Below, in pieces: positions 53,354-62,850 of a stretch of DNA of 64,000 nt; the first letter of the stretch is position 1; each line of letters opens with the position of its first letter. The DNA comes from Salinivirgaceae bacterium (lineage in GTDB: Bacteria; Bacteroidota; Bacteroidia; Bacteroidales; SZUA-534): NCBI GenBank assembly GCA_024405635.1, contig JAKSOL010000003.1, forward strand, positions 124,001 through 188,000, read 5' to 3'. The translations under genes and the position numbers were made by a program. The notes beneath the pieces are model-generated. The model saw nothing but the letters and a program-made list of their open reading frames with translations, ran no database searches and had not been told where the DNA came from.

Positions 53354-54232
53354 ATGTATATGGAAAAAATAAACATCTTAGTTACCGGGTCCAATGGTCA
53401 GTTAGGCAGTGAGTTGCGCGAATTGTCAGTGCAATATCCCAACTGCCAGTTTACTTTTACCGATGTTACAGAGCTTGATATTACCAATATCGATGCACTT
53501 GACAATTTTTTCGCTAAAGGTAATTTTGACTTTATTATAAACTGCGCAGCATATACAGCTGTTGATGCAGCCGAAACAAACCGCGATTTGTGCTATAAAC
53601 TGAATGTTGTAGCGGTATCGTATTTGGTTGAAATGGCACAGAAGTACAATGTGTTCCTTATTCAGGTTTCAACCGATTATGTATTTGATGGTACCAAAAA
53701 CACACCTTATGTTGAGGACGATGTTCCAATTCCAAGTTCAATTTATGGTTCAACCAAGCGCGATGCCGAAAAACAAATAATTTTTTCAGACATAAACGCT
53801 GTGATAATACGCACAGCTTGGTTGTACTCAACTTATGGAAAGAACTTTGTTAAGTCGATGATAAAGTACTGCACCGAGCGCGACGAGATGAATGTTGTGT
53901 TCGATCAGGTGGGAACACCAACCTATGCCCGCGATTTGGCAAAGGCCATACTTGATATGATTCCGCAACTTGAAAAGGTTCAAAAGCCTTTCAACGAACT
54001 ATATCATTATTCAAACGAAGGAGTTTGCAGTTGGTTCGATTTTACTAAGCACATAGTCAATCGATTAGGAATAGAGTGTAAGGTAAATCCAATTCGTTCG
54101 GCCGAATATCCAACAGCGGCTCAACGTCCTGCTTTTTCGGTTCTCGATAAATCGAAAATAAAAAAAGCATTTGGCGTTGATGTACCTTATTGGACTGATA
54201 GTCTTGATTTTATGTTAAACAAATTACAATAA
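53354..54232 (+). CDS. rfbD: dTDP-4-dehydrorhamnose reductase
   Basis: A 292-residue short-chain reductase (RmlD). The N-terminal NAD(P) site is ILVTGSNGQLGSELREL; VSTDYVFDGTKNTPYVEDD and the catalytic YGSTKRDAEK (YxxxK) follow, then WLYSTYGKNFVKSM. It performs the last step of dTDP-L-rhamnose synthesis for surface glycans. The other rml genes are not adjacent. An ATG two codons in, at 53360, is an alternative start. It leads into the phosphohexomutase gene after 14 bases. Confidence 0.93.
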   Translation: MYMEKINILVTGSNGQLGSELRELSVQYPNCQFTFTDVTELDITNIDALDNFFAKGNFDFIINCAAYTAVDAAETNRDLCYKLNVVAVSYLVEMAQKYNVFLIQVSTDYVFDGTKNTPYVEDDVPIPSSIYGSTKRDAEKQIIFSDINAVIIRTAWLYSTYGKNFVKSMIKYCTERDEMNVVFDQVGTPTYARDLAKAILDMIPQLEKVQKPFNELYHYSNEGVCSWFDFTKHIVNRLGIECKVNPIRSAEYPTAAQRPAFSVLDKSKIKKAFGVDVPYWTDSLDFMLNKLQ

Positions 54233-54246
54233 CAAAACAATTTATT

Positions 54247-55983
54247 ATGGAACTTTTAGAAACAGTAAAGCAACGTGCTCAAGTTTGGTTGTCAACAGCA
54301 TCAATTGACGATGAAACCAAAGCGCAAGTAAAAAATATGATGGAAAACGATGAGAATGAGCTAATTGAGTCGTTTTATCGTGATCTTGAATTTGGTACAG
54401 GTGGTTTGCGTGGCATTATGGGCGCAGGAACCAACCGTATGAATGTTTACACCGTTGGAATGGCAACACAAGGTTTGTGCAACTACTTGCTAAAACAATT
54501 TGCAGGCAAAGAAATAAAAGTGGCTTTGGCTCACGATTGCCGCAACAACGGTCGTTTGTTCTGCGAGACTGCCGCTAAAATTTTCTCGGCCAATGGCATC
54601 AAAGTTTATTTGTTCGAGTCGTTGCGTCCAACTCCTGAATTGTCGTTTGCAATTCGCCATTTGGGTTGCCAAAGTGGAGTTGTAGTTACCGCATCGCACA
54701 ATCCAAAAGAGTATAACGGCTACAAAGTATATTGGGAAGACGGTGGTCAGGTTATTGCACCACACGATACCAATATCATTGCTGAGGTTCAGAAAATTAC
54801 ATCGGTTGACGATGTGAAATGGAATGGCACTTTTGACAATGTTACCATTGTTGGCGAGGACGTTGATAGCGTTTATCTTGACCGCATTAAGGCTTTGACC
54901 TTGTCGCCAGAGATTATTGCCAAGAATAAAGACATGAAGATTGTTTACACACCAATCCACGGAACAGGTGTTAATCTTGTGCCACGAAGCTTGAAAAACT
55001 ATGGCTTTGAGAACATTATTCACGTTGAAGCTCAAGACGTTAACGACGGAAACTTCCCAACCGTAAAATCGCCAAACCCAGAAGAGCCAGCAGCTTTGGC
55101 AATGGCAATTGAAAAAGCAAAAGAGACTGATGCTGTGCTAGTTATGGCAACCGACCCAGATGCTGACCGTGTTGGTATTGCTGCTAAAAACAACAAAGGC
55201 GAGTTTGAACTACTTAACGGTAACCAAACAGGTTCCATTTTGGTTTACTACTTGCTAAACAAATGGAAAGAGAATGGTAAACTAAAAGGCAAAGAATTTA
55301 TTGTTAAAACAATTGTAACCACCGAACTTTTGGCAGCAATGGCAAAAGACTTCAATGTTGAATACTTTGATGTTTTGACAGGTTTCAAATTCATTGCCGA
55401 CAAGATAAAAGTAAACGAAGGCAAGAAACAATTTATTGGCGGTGGCGAGGAGAGCTACGGATACTTGTGCGGCGATTTTGTTCGCGACAAAGATGCTGTA
55501 ATGTCATGCTCGCTAATTGCCGAAGCTGCAGCTTGGGCATTTAGCCAAGACAAATCGTTGTTCGACGTACTTGCTGAAATTTACATGCGTTACGGTTTCT
55601 ATAAAGAAAAATTGGTGAACATTGTAAAGAAAGGTAAATCGGGCGCTGAAGAAATTCAACAAATGATGGCCGATTTCCGTGCCAATTCGCCTAAAACAAT
55701 TGCAGGTTCTGAAGTGGTTTGTGTAAAAGACTACCAAACCAAAAAAGCAACCGACGTTAAAACCGGCGCACAAACCGACATCGATTTGCCAAAATCAAAT
55801 GTTCTTCAATTCATCACTGCCGACGGAACTATCATTTCAGTTCGTCCTTCGGGAACCGAACCAAAAATTAAATTCTACATCGGTACAAAAATGGAATTGA
55901 ACAACGCTGCTGATTATGACGCAGTTAACGCAAAACTTGCTGAAAAAATCAGCGTAGTTTGTGCCGATTTAAAAATTGCTTAA
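54247..55983 (+). CDS. Phosphoglucomutase/phosphomannomutase
   Basis: A 578-residue phosphohexomutase, the long form typical of Bacteroidota. Signatures are TGGLRGIMGAGTNRMN, the phosphoserine loop VVTASHNPKEYNGYK, metal loop MATDPDADRVGIAA, the sugar loop GGGEESYGYLCGD and the phosphate loop SVRPSGTEPKIKFY. It interconverts glucose-1-phosphate and glucose-6-phosphate (or the mannose forms), linking glycogen breakdown by the phosphorylase to glycolysis and supplying nucleotide sugars. It lies 14 bases after rfbD. Confidence 0.94.
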   Translation: MELLETVKQRAQVWLSTASIDDETKAQVKNMMENDENELIESFYRDLEFGTGGLRGIMGAGTNRMNVYTVGMATQGLCNYLLKQFAGKEIKVALAHDCRNNGRLFCETAAKIFSANGIKVYLFESLRPTPELSFAIRHLGCQSGVVVTASHNPKEYNGYKVYWEDGGQVIAPHDTNIIAEVQKITSVDDVKWNGTFDNVTIVGEDVDSVYLDRIKALTLSPEIIAKNKDMKIVYTPIHGTGVNLVPRSLKNYGFENIIHVEAQDVNDGNFPTVKSPNPEEPAALAMAIEKAKETDAVLVMATDPDADRVGIAAKNNKGEFELLNGNQTGSILVYYLLNKWKENGKLKGKEFIVKTIVTTELLAAMAKDFNVEYFDVLTGFKFIADKIKVNEGKKQFIGGGEESYGYLCGDFVRDKDAVMSCSLIAEAAAWAFSQDKSLFDVLAEIYMRYGFYKEKLVNIVKKGKSGAEEIQQMMADFRANSPKTIAGSEVVCVKDYQTKKATDVKTGAQTDIDLPKSNVLQFITADGTIISVRPSGTEPKIKFYIGTKMELNNAADYDAVNAKLAEKISVVCADLKIA

Positions 55984-56058
55984 CTTGTAAACCGAGCCAC
56001 AACTTTAAATAGTTGCGGCTCGGATTATATAAAAATGTGGAACTAAATACTTTGCGCT

Positions 56059-56970
56059 ATGATTTACACTGTGGGAGAGATAGTTCTTGATATTATTACA
56101 AGAAACTTTGACGACATGCGAGCCAAACCTGGAGGTGCAATGCTTAACACCGCCATCACATTGGGCCGATTGGGATTGCCGGTTAATCATATCTCGTATT
56201 TGTCGGTTGACCAAAACGGACGATTAATTCTCGATTTCTTGTCAGAAAACAACGTTGGGGCCAATTACATTTATTTGTCCGACCAAATAAGAACCAACTT
56301 GGCTTTTGCCCATTTGGACAGTGATTTTAAGGCTCACTACACTTTTTATAAAGATGATTTGAGCGATTATAGTTTGCTTAAATTCCCAAACTTGCGTAAA
56401 GGTGATGTGATTTTGTATGGTTCTTCATTCGCAATAAATCAAAAAGTTCAAGGCGTTTTAATGTCGTTTTTAAAACGAGCAAAAGATGCTGGAGCATTGC
56501 TTATTTACGATCCAAACTTTAGAGTATCGTATCGTTCAAAACTGAACGAACTGATGCCAACAATTGACAAAGCTATTCAAATGGCTCACATTGTTAAGGC
56601 TTCTGACGAGGATATGAAATACATGTTTAATGTTGAAGATCCCGACGAGGCTTGGCAGGTAATAAGCCAAAAAGGTGCTAAAGTGCTAGTACTTACACGA
56701 GGCAGAGAAGGTGCAGTGCAATACTCAATGCAAGGAAGCACTCGCGTAAACGGCTGCGCAATTCAAAGTGTGAGTACAATTGGCGCTGGCGACACATTTA
56801 CCGCTGGTATGATTTCGCGCCTTACCGAAGACGATATAAACCACATTGTTAACGACGAACCAATTAACGATTGGCTTTCGGTATTAAAAGTGGCTAACGA
56901 ATTTGCTGCACAAGTTTGTTTGAGCTACGAAAATTACCTGTCGTGGGATTATATTAAATCGCAAAAGTAG
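56059..56970 (+). CDS. PfkB family carbohydrate kinase
   Basis: A 303-residue ribokinase-fold kinase. An opening strand IYTVGEIVLDII with the sugar-site KPGGAMLNTAITLGRLG, and the C-terminal ATP motif STIGAGDTFTAGM with its catalytic Asp, are diagnostic. Members phosphorylate fructose, ribose or related sugars; fructokinase is a reasonable guess but the substrate cannot be told. It lies 75 bases after the phosphohexomutase, possibly on the same transcript. Confidence 0.9.
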   Translation: MIYTVGEIVLDIITRNFDDMRAKPGGAMLNTAITLGRLGLPVNHISYLSVDQNGRLILDFLSENNVGANYIYLSDQIRTNLAFAHLDSDFKAHYTFYKDDLSDYSLLKFPNLRKGDVILYGSSFAINQKVQGVLMSFLKRAKDAGALLIYDPNFRVSYRSKLNELMPTIDKAIQMAHIVKASDEDMKYMFNVEDPDEAWQVISQKGAKVLVLTRGREGAVQYSMQGSTRVNGCAIQSVSTIGAGDTFTAGMISRLTEDDINHIVNDEPINDWLSVLKVANEFAAQVCLSYENYLSWDYIKSQK

Positions 56971-57131
56971 AGCGCGCAAAAAATGGAAAAGACACGGTGC
57001 TAACTATATCTTTTTCGTTGTATAGATAAATGCAGTTTGAGTAAAATTAAATTGCGATGTTTTATTTATAATTGGCTGATAGTTAGTAATTTACTGCTAA
57101 CTATCGGCTAATTTGTTTTAATGAATAGCAA

Positions 57132-57608
57132 ATGTATAGCAAAGACGAGGCAAAACAATTGATGGTTGATTTTTGGAATGGGTTCAACAACTACACCAAA
57201 TACTTTGCACGAAAAAAAGGTGAGCCAGTTGAGTGGTTGCTATACAAAACAGGCATAAAAGGACTTGAACTAAAGTTCGATTTGGACAAAAGGGGAGTAA
57301 GAACGGTGTTAGAGTCAAACAGTCGCGACGAAAGTCGTAGGCTTGATATTTTTATTGAACTTGAAAAGTATAAAGTGATTTTGGAACAAGGGTTTGATAA
57401 TGGTTTAAATTGGACCGACGACCATCATCTTGATGTTGGAAAACCAGTAATGCGCATCAGTACTCAATTGGAAAATGTTACGTTTCATAATCGCGACAAT
57501 TGGCCGCAACTGTTTGAATTTATGGCAAATACAATGTGGCAACTTCAGCAAAACTTTGTTGAGATTCTTCCAATACTTGAAGAAAAATTCAAATACCCAA
57601 CTCTATGA
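57132..57608 (+). CDS. DUF4268 domain protein
   Basis: A 158-residue soluble protein. The layout WNGFNNYTKYFARKKGEPVEW, RRLDIFIELEKYKVILEQGF and WPQLFEFMANTMWQLQ matches DUF4268, a domain otherwise found at the end of nuclease-like or restriction-associated proteins. Here it stands alone. Its stop overlaps the helicase start (ATGA), so the two are translationally coupled and the protein may act with the helicase on DNA. Function is unknown. Confidence 0.8.
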   Translation: MYSKDEAKQLMVDFWNGFNNYTKYFARKKGEPVEWLLYKTGIKGLELKFDLDKRGVRTVLESNSRDESRRLDIFIELEKYKVILEQGFDNGLNWTDDHHLDVGKPVMRISTQLENVTFHNRDNWPQLFEFMANTMWQLQQNFVEILPILEEKFKYPTL

Positions 57609-60124
57609 GCTACGACGATAATCCTCAGTTAAGGCTGGCATACAACTTTGTTCAGTTTACTAACCGAAATGTTTTTCTAACAGGAAGGGCAGGCACAGGA
57701 AAAACAACTTTTCTAAAAAAGTTGCGAACCGAGTCGCCTAAACGAATGGTAGTTCTTGCTCCAACTGGAGTTGCGGCCATCAATGCGGGCGGTATGACCC
57801 TGCATTCGTTTTTTCAACTACCATTCGGTCTGAACATACCGGGTTATAAACGAGCTGAAGAAGAAAACCGATTTACAAAGCGCAAAATTGATATCATTCG
57901 TACGCTCGACCTTTTGGTGATTGATGAAATAAGTATGGTTCGCGCCGATTTGCTCGATGCAATTGACGAAACTTTGCAACGATACAGACGCAATAGCCTA
58001 CCGTTTGGCGGTGTGCAGTTGCTGCTTATTGGCGATTTGCAACAACTATCGCCAGTAGTTCGCGACGACGAATGGGCGCAGTTGCGCGATTATTATGATA
58101 CCGCTTTCTTTTTCAGCAGTCGTGCGTTACAACGAACTAATTACGTAACAGTTGAACTACAACGCATCTATCGTCAAGAAAATCAACATTTTGTAGATAT
58201 TCTGAACCAAATTCGTACAAATACTGTTGATAATGACACAATGCAAGAGCTAAATGGCCTTTACAATCCGGCTTTTATGCCAAACGATAACGAAGGCTAT
58301 ATAACACTCACAACACACAATAATCAAGCCGACCAAATAAATCAAACTAAACTTAAAGAGCTAAAAACCAAACAGTTTGAGTTTGAGGCTAAAATTCAAG
58401 GAGTGTTCCCCTCGCACATGTTTCCAACTGAGGAAAAACTAATTCTAAAAGAAGGTGCGCAGGTAATGTTTGTAAAAAACGACCCTTCGGCCGAAAAACT
58501 CTTCTTTAATGGTAAAATAGGTCGCATTGTTAATATCGAAGACGAAAAGATTTACGTTGAATGCAATAGCGACAAAAAAATGATAGAGGTTGAGCCTCTT
58601 GAGTGGAACAATTCGCGCTACGAGATTGATAACGAAACAAAAGAAATAACCGAGGTTATTGATGGCGTTTTTTCGCAATATCCACTGCGATTGGCTTGGG
58701 CCATAACAGTTCATAAAAGTCAAGGACTAACCTTCGACAAGGTTGTGATTGATGCCGAGAAGTCGTTCTCGCATGGTCAGGTATATGTTGCAATGAGCCG
58801 ATGTCGTACTTTGGAGGGCATTGTGTTGCGCTCGCCAATCAATAACCGATGCATAATAAACGACCCGCAAGTTCGGGCTTTTAATCGTTGGGTTGAAGAG
58901 AATCCTGTTAGCGAGCATGACTTACAAGTGTCAAAAAACGATTTTGAGTGCGAATTGATTCGTGATTTGTTTTCGTTTGAGCAAATTCAAAAATGTATGC
59001 GCTTGTTGAACAATTCAATCAGCAAATACAAGTCGCGTTTGATTGTTGATGTGTCAGGTCAAACAAATTCGGCGCTAATGGCTTTAAATACAGAAGTTTG
59101 TAGCGTGTCGGAAAAATTTCAGAATCAAGTTAAGTTTATGTATATGACGGCAACCGCCAACAATTCTGAAATTGATAGGCAAGCCTTGCAAACGCGAATG
59201 ACCAATGGTGTTGGCTATTTTTTGGATAAACTGAAAGCAATTATAACTCCAATATTAACGCTCGACGTTTCGGCCGATAACAAAGAGATTGGCAACGAAA
59301 TGCAAACGCATTTACTTGACTTGTCGCAAAACTACAAAGAGAAAGTTTTTTGCCTCAAAAAAATGTCGGAACAGTTTGATGTTCAGGAGTATATGAAAGC
59401 AAGGGCAATGTCAAAATTAGAGGCCGAAAACAAACCTAAAACAGAGAATAAAAAGCCAACAGCTAAGTCATCGAACTTAAACATTGTTAATGCTGAATTG
59501 TTTGAATTGTTGCGCAGTTGGCGAAAGGAAACTAGTGAAGAGACTGGTGCCCCGTTGTATGTAATTGCAACTCAAGATTCGTTGGTTGAGGTGGCTGAAA
59601 AATTACCTACAACTGTTGACGAGTTGCAAAAAATTAAAGGCTTTGGTGCGGTAAAAGTGAAACGTTTTGGCTATAAGATTGTGGAAATAGTTAAACGTTA
59701 TATGCAAGAAAATGGCATTAAAGGCGCTCCTTTACAATTGAGTTTGATGGATGCTAGCGTTTCAGTTAAACCCAAAAAATCGGCAAAAGAAAAAGAGAAA
59801 GTTGCTGATATTGAAAAATTTGACACTCACGAGGCTACAATGCGTTTGTTTCTTGATGGAAACGATGTTGATCAAATAGCAAAAAAACGCAACCTAACCA
59901 TTTCAACAATAATTGGGCATTTGTGCCACTATATAAGCGAAGGAGCTATTGATCCAGAAGATGTTATAGATGTTGAAGTGGTTGAAAAAATTTTGGCCAA
60001 CTTGCAAAAGAATGGACTACGCCCACTTTCCGACATTAAAAAGAATTTGCCAGAGTTTACTTTTGACGAAATACGTTTGGTGGTGAGCTACTATAAACGC
60101 GAGTATGCAGCCGAAAATGATTGA
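57605..60124 (+). CDS. PIF1-like helicase with HRDC and C-terminal helix-turn-helix region
   Basis: An 839-residue superfamily 1B helicase. Walker A is GRAGTGKTTFLKKL (about residues 29-42), Walker B VIDEISMVRADLLDAID, then LIGDLQQLSPVV and the C-terminal helicase motif WAITVHKSQGLTFDKVVID with VYVAMSRCRTLEGI. From about 630 come an HRDC-like domain (LLRSWRKETSEETGAPLYVI, IKGFGAVKVKRFGYKIV) and a C-terminal helix-turn-helix segment (FLDGNDVDQIAKKRNLTIST). It should unwind DNA in a 5'-3' direction. PIF1 plus HRDC is found in Bacteroidota and suggests a RecQ-like targeting role. Confidence 0.9.
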   Translation: MSYDDNPQLRLAYNFVQFTNRNVFLTGRAGTGKTTFLKKLRTESPKRMVVLAPTGVAAINAGGMTLHSFFQLPFGLNIPGYKRAEEENRFTKRKIDIIRTLDLLVIDEISMVRADLLDAIDETLQRYRRNSLPFGGVQLLLIGDLQQLSPVVRDDEWAQLRDYYDTAFFFSSRALQRTNYVTVELQRIYRQENQHFVDILNQIRTNTVDNDTMQELNGLYNPAFMPNDNEGYITLTTHNNQADQINQTKLKELKTKQFEFEAKIQGVFPSHMFPTEEKLILKEGAQVMFVKNDPSAEKLFFNGKIGRIVNIEDEKIYVECNSDKKMIEVEPLEWNNSRYEIDNETKEITEVIDGVFSQYPLRLAWAITVHKSQGLTFDKVVIDAEKSFSHGQVYVAMSRCRTLEGIVLRSPINNRCIINDPQVRAFNRWVEENPVSEHDLQVSKNDFECELIRDLFSFEQIQKCMRLLNNSISKYKSRLIVDVSGQTNSALMALNTEVCSVSEKFQNQVKFMYMTATANNSEIDRQALQTRMTNGVGYFLDKLKAIITPILTLDVSADNKEIGNEMQTHLLDLSQNYKEKVFCLKKMSEQFDVQEYMKARAMSKLEAENKPKTENKKPTAKSSNLNIVNAELFELLRSWRKETSEETGAPLYVIATQDSLVEVAEKLPTTVDELQKIKGFGAVKVKRFGYKIVEIVKRYMQENGIKGAPLQLSLMDASVSVKPKKSAKEKEKVADIEKFDTHEATMRLFLDGNDVDQIAKKRNLTISTIIGHLCHYISEGAIDPEDVIDVEVVEKILANLQKNGLRPLSDIKKNLPEFTFDEIRLVVSYYKREYAAEND

Positions 60125-60139
60125 TAAATAAGTGGTTAT

Positions 60140-60862
60140 ATGAAAACGATGCGAAATATATGTCGTTTGGTTTTGCTTGCAATTGTTGTTGTTTCGTGCA
60201 ATTCAAAAAACGAAACTTTAGAGCCATTTCCAACAAACAATCAGCAAGAAAAATATCAATACTTTCCTCTTGATTCGGGCTTGTGGCGAGTGTTTGAAAT
60301 TACTGAAATAAGAACAGATAAAGAGGTAAATGTTTGTGACACAAACGTTTATTATTTAATGGAAAAGTGCGGAGGCGTTTTTGTTGATAACGTAGGCGAT
60401 ACAATGCGAAAGATTGAACGATATGTACGCAATTCGTTGTCAGATAACTGGTTGCAAAGCAATACACATGTTGCTTATGTAAAGAATAACGAGGCTATTT
60501 TGGTAGATGAAAATGTACGTTACTTAAAACTGCAGTTTCCATTGGAATTGGGCAAAACTTGGAATGCAAACAAATATAACCATATCGATACCGTTCAAAC
60601 TTTGTTGAGCAAAGTGGTGCAACTAAATGTATCCGTTGCTGAACCAATGGCATTTGACTCGGTTGTGGTTGTTGAACGCATAAACGAGTCGAACATAGTT
60701 AGTAAAAAGCTACAACAAGAGGTTTATGCAACTAATGTTGGACTAGTGCAACGCCAAATAATTGATGTTTATTCGGACGAATTTGATGCAAATGTGCCTA
60801 TTGAACATCGAATTACAAAAGGAACCGAACAATATTTCAACTTAATTGATTATGGAAGATAA
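60140..60862 (+). CDS. Predicted lipoprotein of unknown function
   Basis: A 240-residue protein with a lipoprotein signal (ICRLVLLAIVVVSC, Cys20 or so). The mature part is beta-rich (YFPLDSGLWRVFEITEIRT, LKLQFPLELGKTWNANKYNH) and resembles Bacteroidota lipoproteins whose exact role is unknown. It lies 15 bases after the helicase gene and its end overlaps the start of xseA by 11 bases, so it is carried on the same transcript. Confidence 0.8.
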   Translation: MKTMRNICRLVLLAIVVVSCNSKNETLEPFPTNNQQEKYQYFPLDSGLWRVFEITEIRTDKEVNVCDTNVYYLMEKCGGVFVDNVGDTMRKIERYVRNSLSDNWLQSNTHVAYVKNNEAILVDENVRYLKLQFPLELGKTWNANKYNHIDTVQTLLSKVVQLNVSVAEPMAFDSVVVVERINESNIVSKKLQQEVYATNVGLVQRQIIDVYSDEFDANVPIEHRITKGTEQYFNLIDYGR

Positions 60863-62264
60863 TTACGGCGATTTGTTTGGCTTTACACAACAAGCAAGCG
60901 AGTCGGCTTTGTCGCTTTCGCAATTGCTTACAAATGTTGCTGATGCGGTTAAGGTTAATTTTCCATCGTCGAAATGGGTTGTGGCTGAGGTAAATAGCAT
61001 TAGCGTGGCACGTGTTGGGCATTGTTATTTAGAACTGGTTGAAAAATCAGCGGGGTTCGATTCTAAAATCGTTGCGCAGGTTAGAGCTAATATTTGGGCT
61101 AATAATTATCGCATCATAAAACAGAATTTCGAAATGGCTACAGGCGAATCGTTGCGAGTTGGTATGAAAATTCTAGCCTATGTTCGCGTCGATTTTTCGC
61201 CAACCTATGGTTTGTCGCTCATTGTGCAAGATATTGACCCTCAATATACTATTGGCGATTTGGCTCAACAACGAGCAATGGTAATTAAGCAACTGCAAGA
61301 CGATGGCGTGATAGACATGAATAAACAAATTGAATTGCCAATTGTTGTTCAACGTATTGCGATTATTAGTTCAGATTCGGCAGCAGGGTGGGGCGATTTT
61401 AAAAATCAAATTGAGAGTAACGATTATGGTTATAAGTTTGATATTCAGTTATTTCCTGCACTGATGCAAGGCGAAAAATCACCACAATCTATTATTGCTG
61501 CACTTGACGAAGTATCTCAACGTTTTCAAGATTTTGATGCAGTTGCAATTATACGTGGTGGCGGTGCGCGAACCGATTTGAGCTGCTTTGACCAGTATGA
61601 TTTGGCGTTTCACATAGCACAATTTCCTTTGCCCGTGCTTACAGGAATAGGTCATGAGCGCGACGATTCGGTTGCCGATTTGGTTGCACACACTCGACTT
61701 AAAACACCAACCGCAGTTGCTGCTTTTATTATTGATAGAGCTGCAAACTTTATGGCTGAAATTCAAGAGCTGGCCGATGCAATTTTCGATTCTGTAAAAT
61801 CAAAGTTGGTTGATTGTACCAATGCTTACAAACAGCAAGTTCACCAGTTTGAAATGATTGTTAATCAGCTGCTTGCAAAAGAGAAACTTGAACTTGATAA
61901 TTTGCACACAAGTCTGCACTATTCAGCGCGGCATTTTGTTGATAGTGAAACAATTCAACTAAATAATGTGACCGAAAAAGCAAAAACGGCCTACAAATTG
62001 CCAATTTCGGTTATGCATAACAAACTCGACAACATAAAGTTGCAACTTGAAACATCGGTTGTTAAATGTTTGAGCATTAAGGAAAAAGAATTGGTTTCAA
62101 CTGAAATTGAATTGCGTTTGCACAATCCAGAAGAAGTTACAAAGTATGGTTTTGCTGTGGTGAGCAGTAAAGGTCAGTTTGTGAATTCAGTTTCGCAATT
62201 AACGCAAGGCGCACGCATTAGCATCAAACTTAAAGATGGTGAAGTTGATAGCATAGTAGAGTAG
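60852..62264 (+). CDS. xseA: Exodeoxyribonuclease VII large subunit
   Basis: About 470 residues. An N-terminal OB fold (LSLSQLLTNVADAVKVNFPS, WVVAEVNSISVARVGHCYLEL) is followed by the catalytic core: IAIISSDSAAGWGDFKNQIE, AIIRGGGARTDLSCFDQYDLA, TGIGHERDDSVADLVAHTRLKTPTA (read in parts). The C-terminal coiled-coil region and closing strand FAVVSSKGQFVNSV follow. It degrades single-stranded DNA together with the small subunit XseB, which is not adjacent here. The ATG at 60852 is preferred; the frame also opens with TTG at 60846. Confidence 0.93.
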   Translation: MEDNYGDLFGFTQQASESALSLSQLLTNVADAVKVNFPSSKWVVAEVNSISVARVGHCYLELVEKSAGFDSKIVAQVRANIWANNYRIIKQNFEMATGESLRVGMKILAYVRVDFSPTYGLSLIVQDIDPQYTIGDLAQQRAMVIKQLQDDGVIDMNKQIELPIVVQRIAIISSDSAAGWGDFKNQIESNDYGYKFDIQLFPALMQGEKSPQSIIAALDEVSQRFQDFDAVAIIRGGGARTDLSCFDQYDLAFHIAQFPLPVLTGIGHERDDSVADLVAHTRLKTPTAVAAFIIDRAANFMAEIQELADAIFDSVKSKLVDCTNAYKQQVHQFEMIVNQLLAKEKLELDNLHTSLHYSARHFVDSETIQLNNVTEKAKTAYKLPISVMHNKLDNIKLQLETSVVKCLSIKEKELVSTEIELRLHNPEEVTKYGFAVVSSKGQFVNSVSQLTQGARISIKLKDGEVDSIVE

Positions 62265-62558
62265 TCAATTATTGATAAAAAAAGCCGCAACCTTCAGCTG
62301 AAAGTTGCGGCTTTTTGAGCCTACTTTGGCGGTTATGTCAACTTCGTTGCCTTCGGCATCTACGGCTATGTAGCGCCCTTGGTTGTTTTGGTATATGGTG
62401 GCAAAGGTGGTGGTTAGTTTTACGGTGTCGCGTATGGTGTTGTCCACATATATGCTATCTGCCAATGCTGGGGCATAGGTAGGGCTTCCCACTTGCGCAA
62501 AGGTTGTGGTTTGGGTGAGGAGGAGCAGAAGTAGTATGAGGAGGAGGCTATGTTTCAT
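62265..62558 (-). CDS. Small exported protein, possibly truncated, with a terminator inside its 3' end
   Basis: A 97-residue frame with a clear signal peptide (HSLLLILLLLLLTQTTTFAQ). The middle (YVDNTIRDTVKLTTTFATIY, GRYIAVDAEGNEVDIT) is not a family I recognise. The last 16 or so residues (SRNFQLKVAAFFINN) are simply the translation of the hairpin terminator shared with xseA, so the natural stop may have been lost and the gene is probably a remnant or 3'-truncated. It lies in a degraded accessory stretch next to an IS remnant. Confidence 0.45.
   Translation of the reverse strand: MKHSLLLILLLLLLTQTTTFAQVGSPTYAPALADSIYVDNTIRDTVKLTTTFATIYQNNQGRYIAVDAEGNEVDITAKVGSKSRNFQLKVAAFFINN
62277..62316. 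terminator. Strong hairpin terminator after xseA
   Basis: AAAAAGCCGCAAC and an inner TTCAGCTGAA pair in a long near-perfect stem ending GTTGCGGCTTTTT. It closes xseA, and on the other strand it lies inside the 3' end of the 62265-62558 reading frame. Confidence 0.88.
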
Positions 62559-62658
62559 TTATTTTTTTCCATATTCTCTTGTAGCCTTCCCTATAAATGT
62601 CGCCTTCCCCGTTTTAGGACTAGCTAAAATTAGAGAATTGTTTGTTTAATTCATAATA

Positions 62659-62850
62659 TATCATGAAAAATCCCGCTCGGGGAGCGCCTCGCAGCAAGGG
62701 GCGGGAGCACCCGTCCCGACGAGCGAAGACTTCATTTTCATTTCATAGTACTCCATTGGCGTCATGTTTCCCAAAGCTTCGTGAGGACGTGTAGTGTTGT
62801 AGTCAAGCTGCCATTTTTCGGTGATATCACGAACGTTCTGTAGTGTCCTA
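62659..62850 (-). mobile_element. IS3-family transposase remnant (C-terminal end)
   Basis: Reading the minus strand gives LQNVRDITEKWQLDYNTTRP followed by HEALGNMTPMEYYEMKMK, the hallmark end of the integrase domain of IS3-type OrfB (W-x-DYN-x-x-RPH-x-x-LG-x-x-TP). Only about 60 codons remain, followed by a GC-rich stretch and a stop near 62659. The catalytic DDE residues and the rest of the element are gone. The 62559-62658 flank holds nothing else recognisable. Confidence 0.8.
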
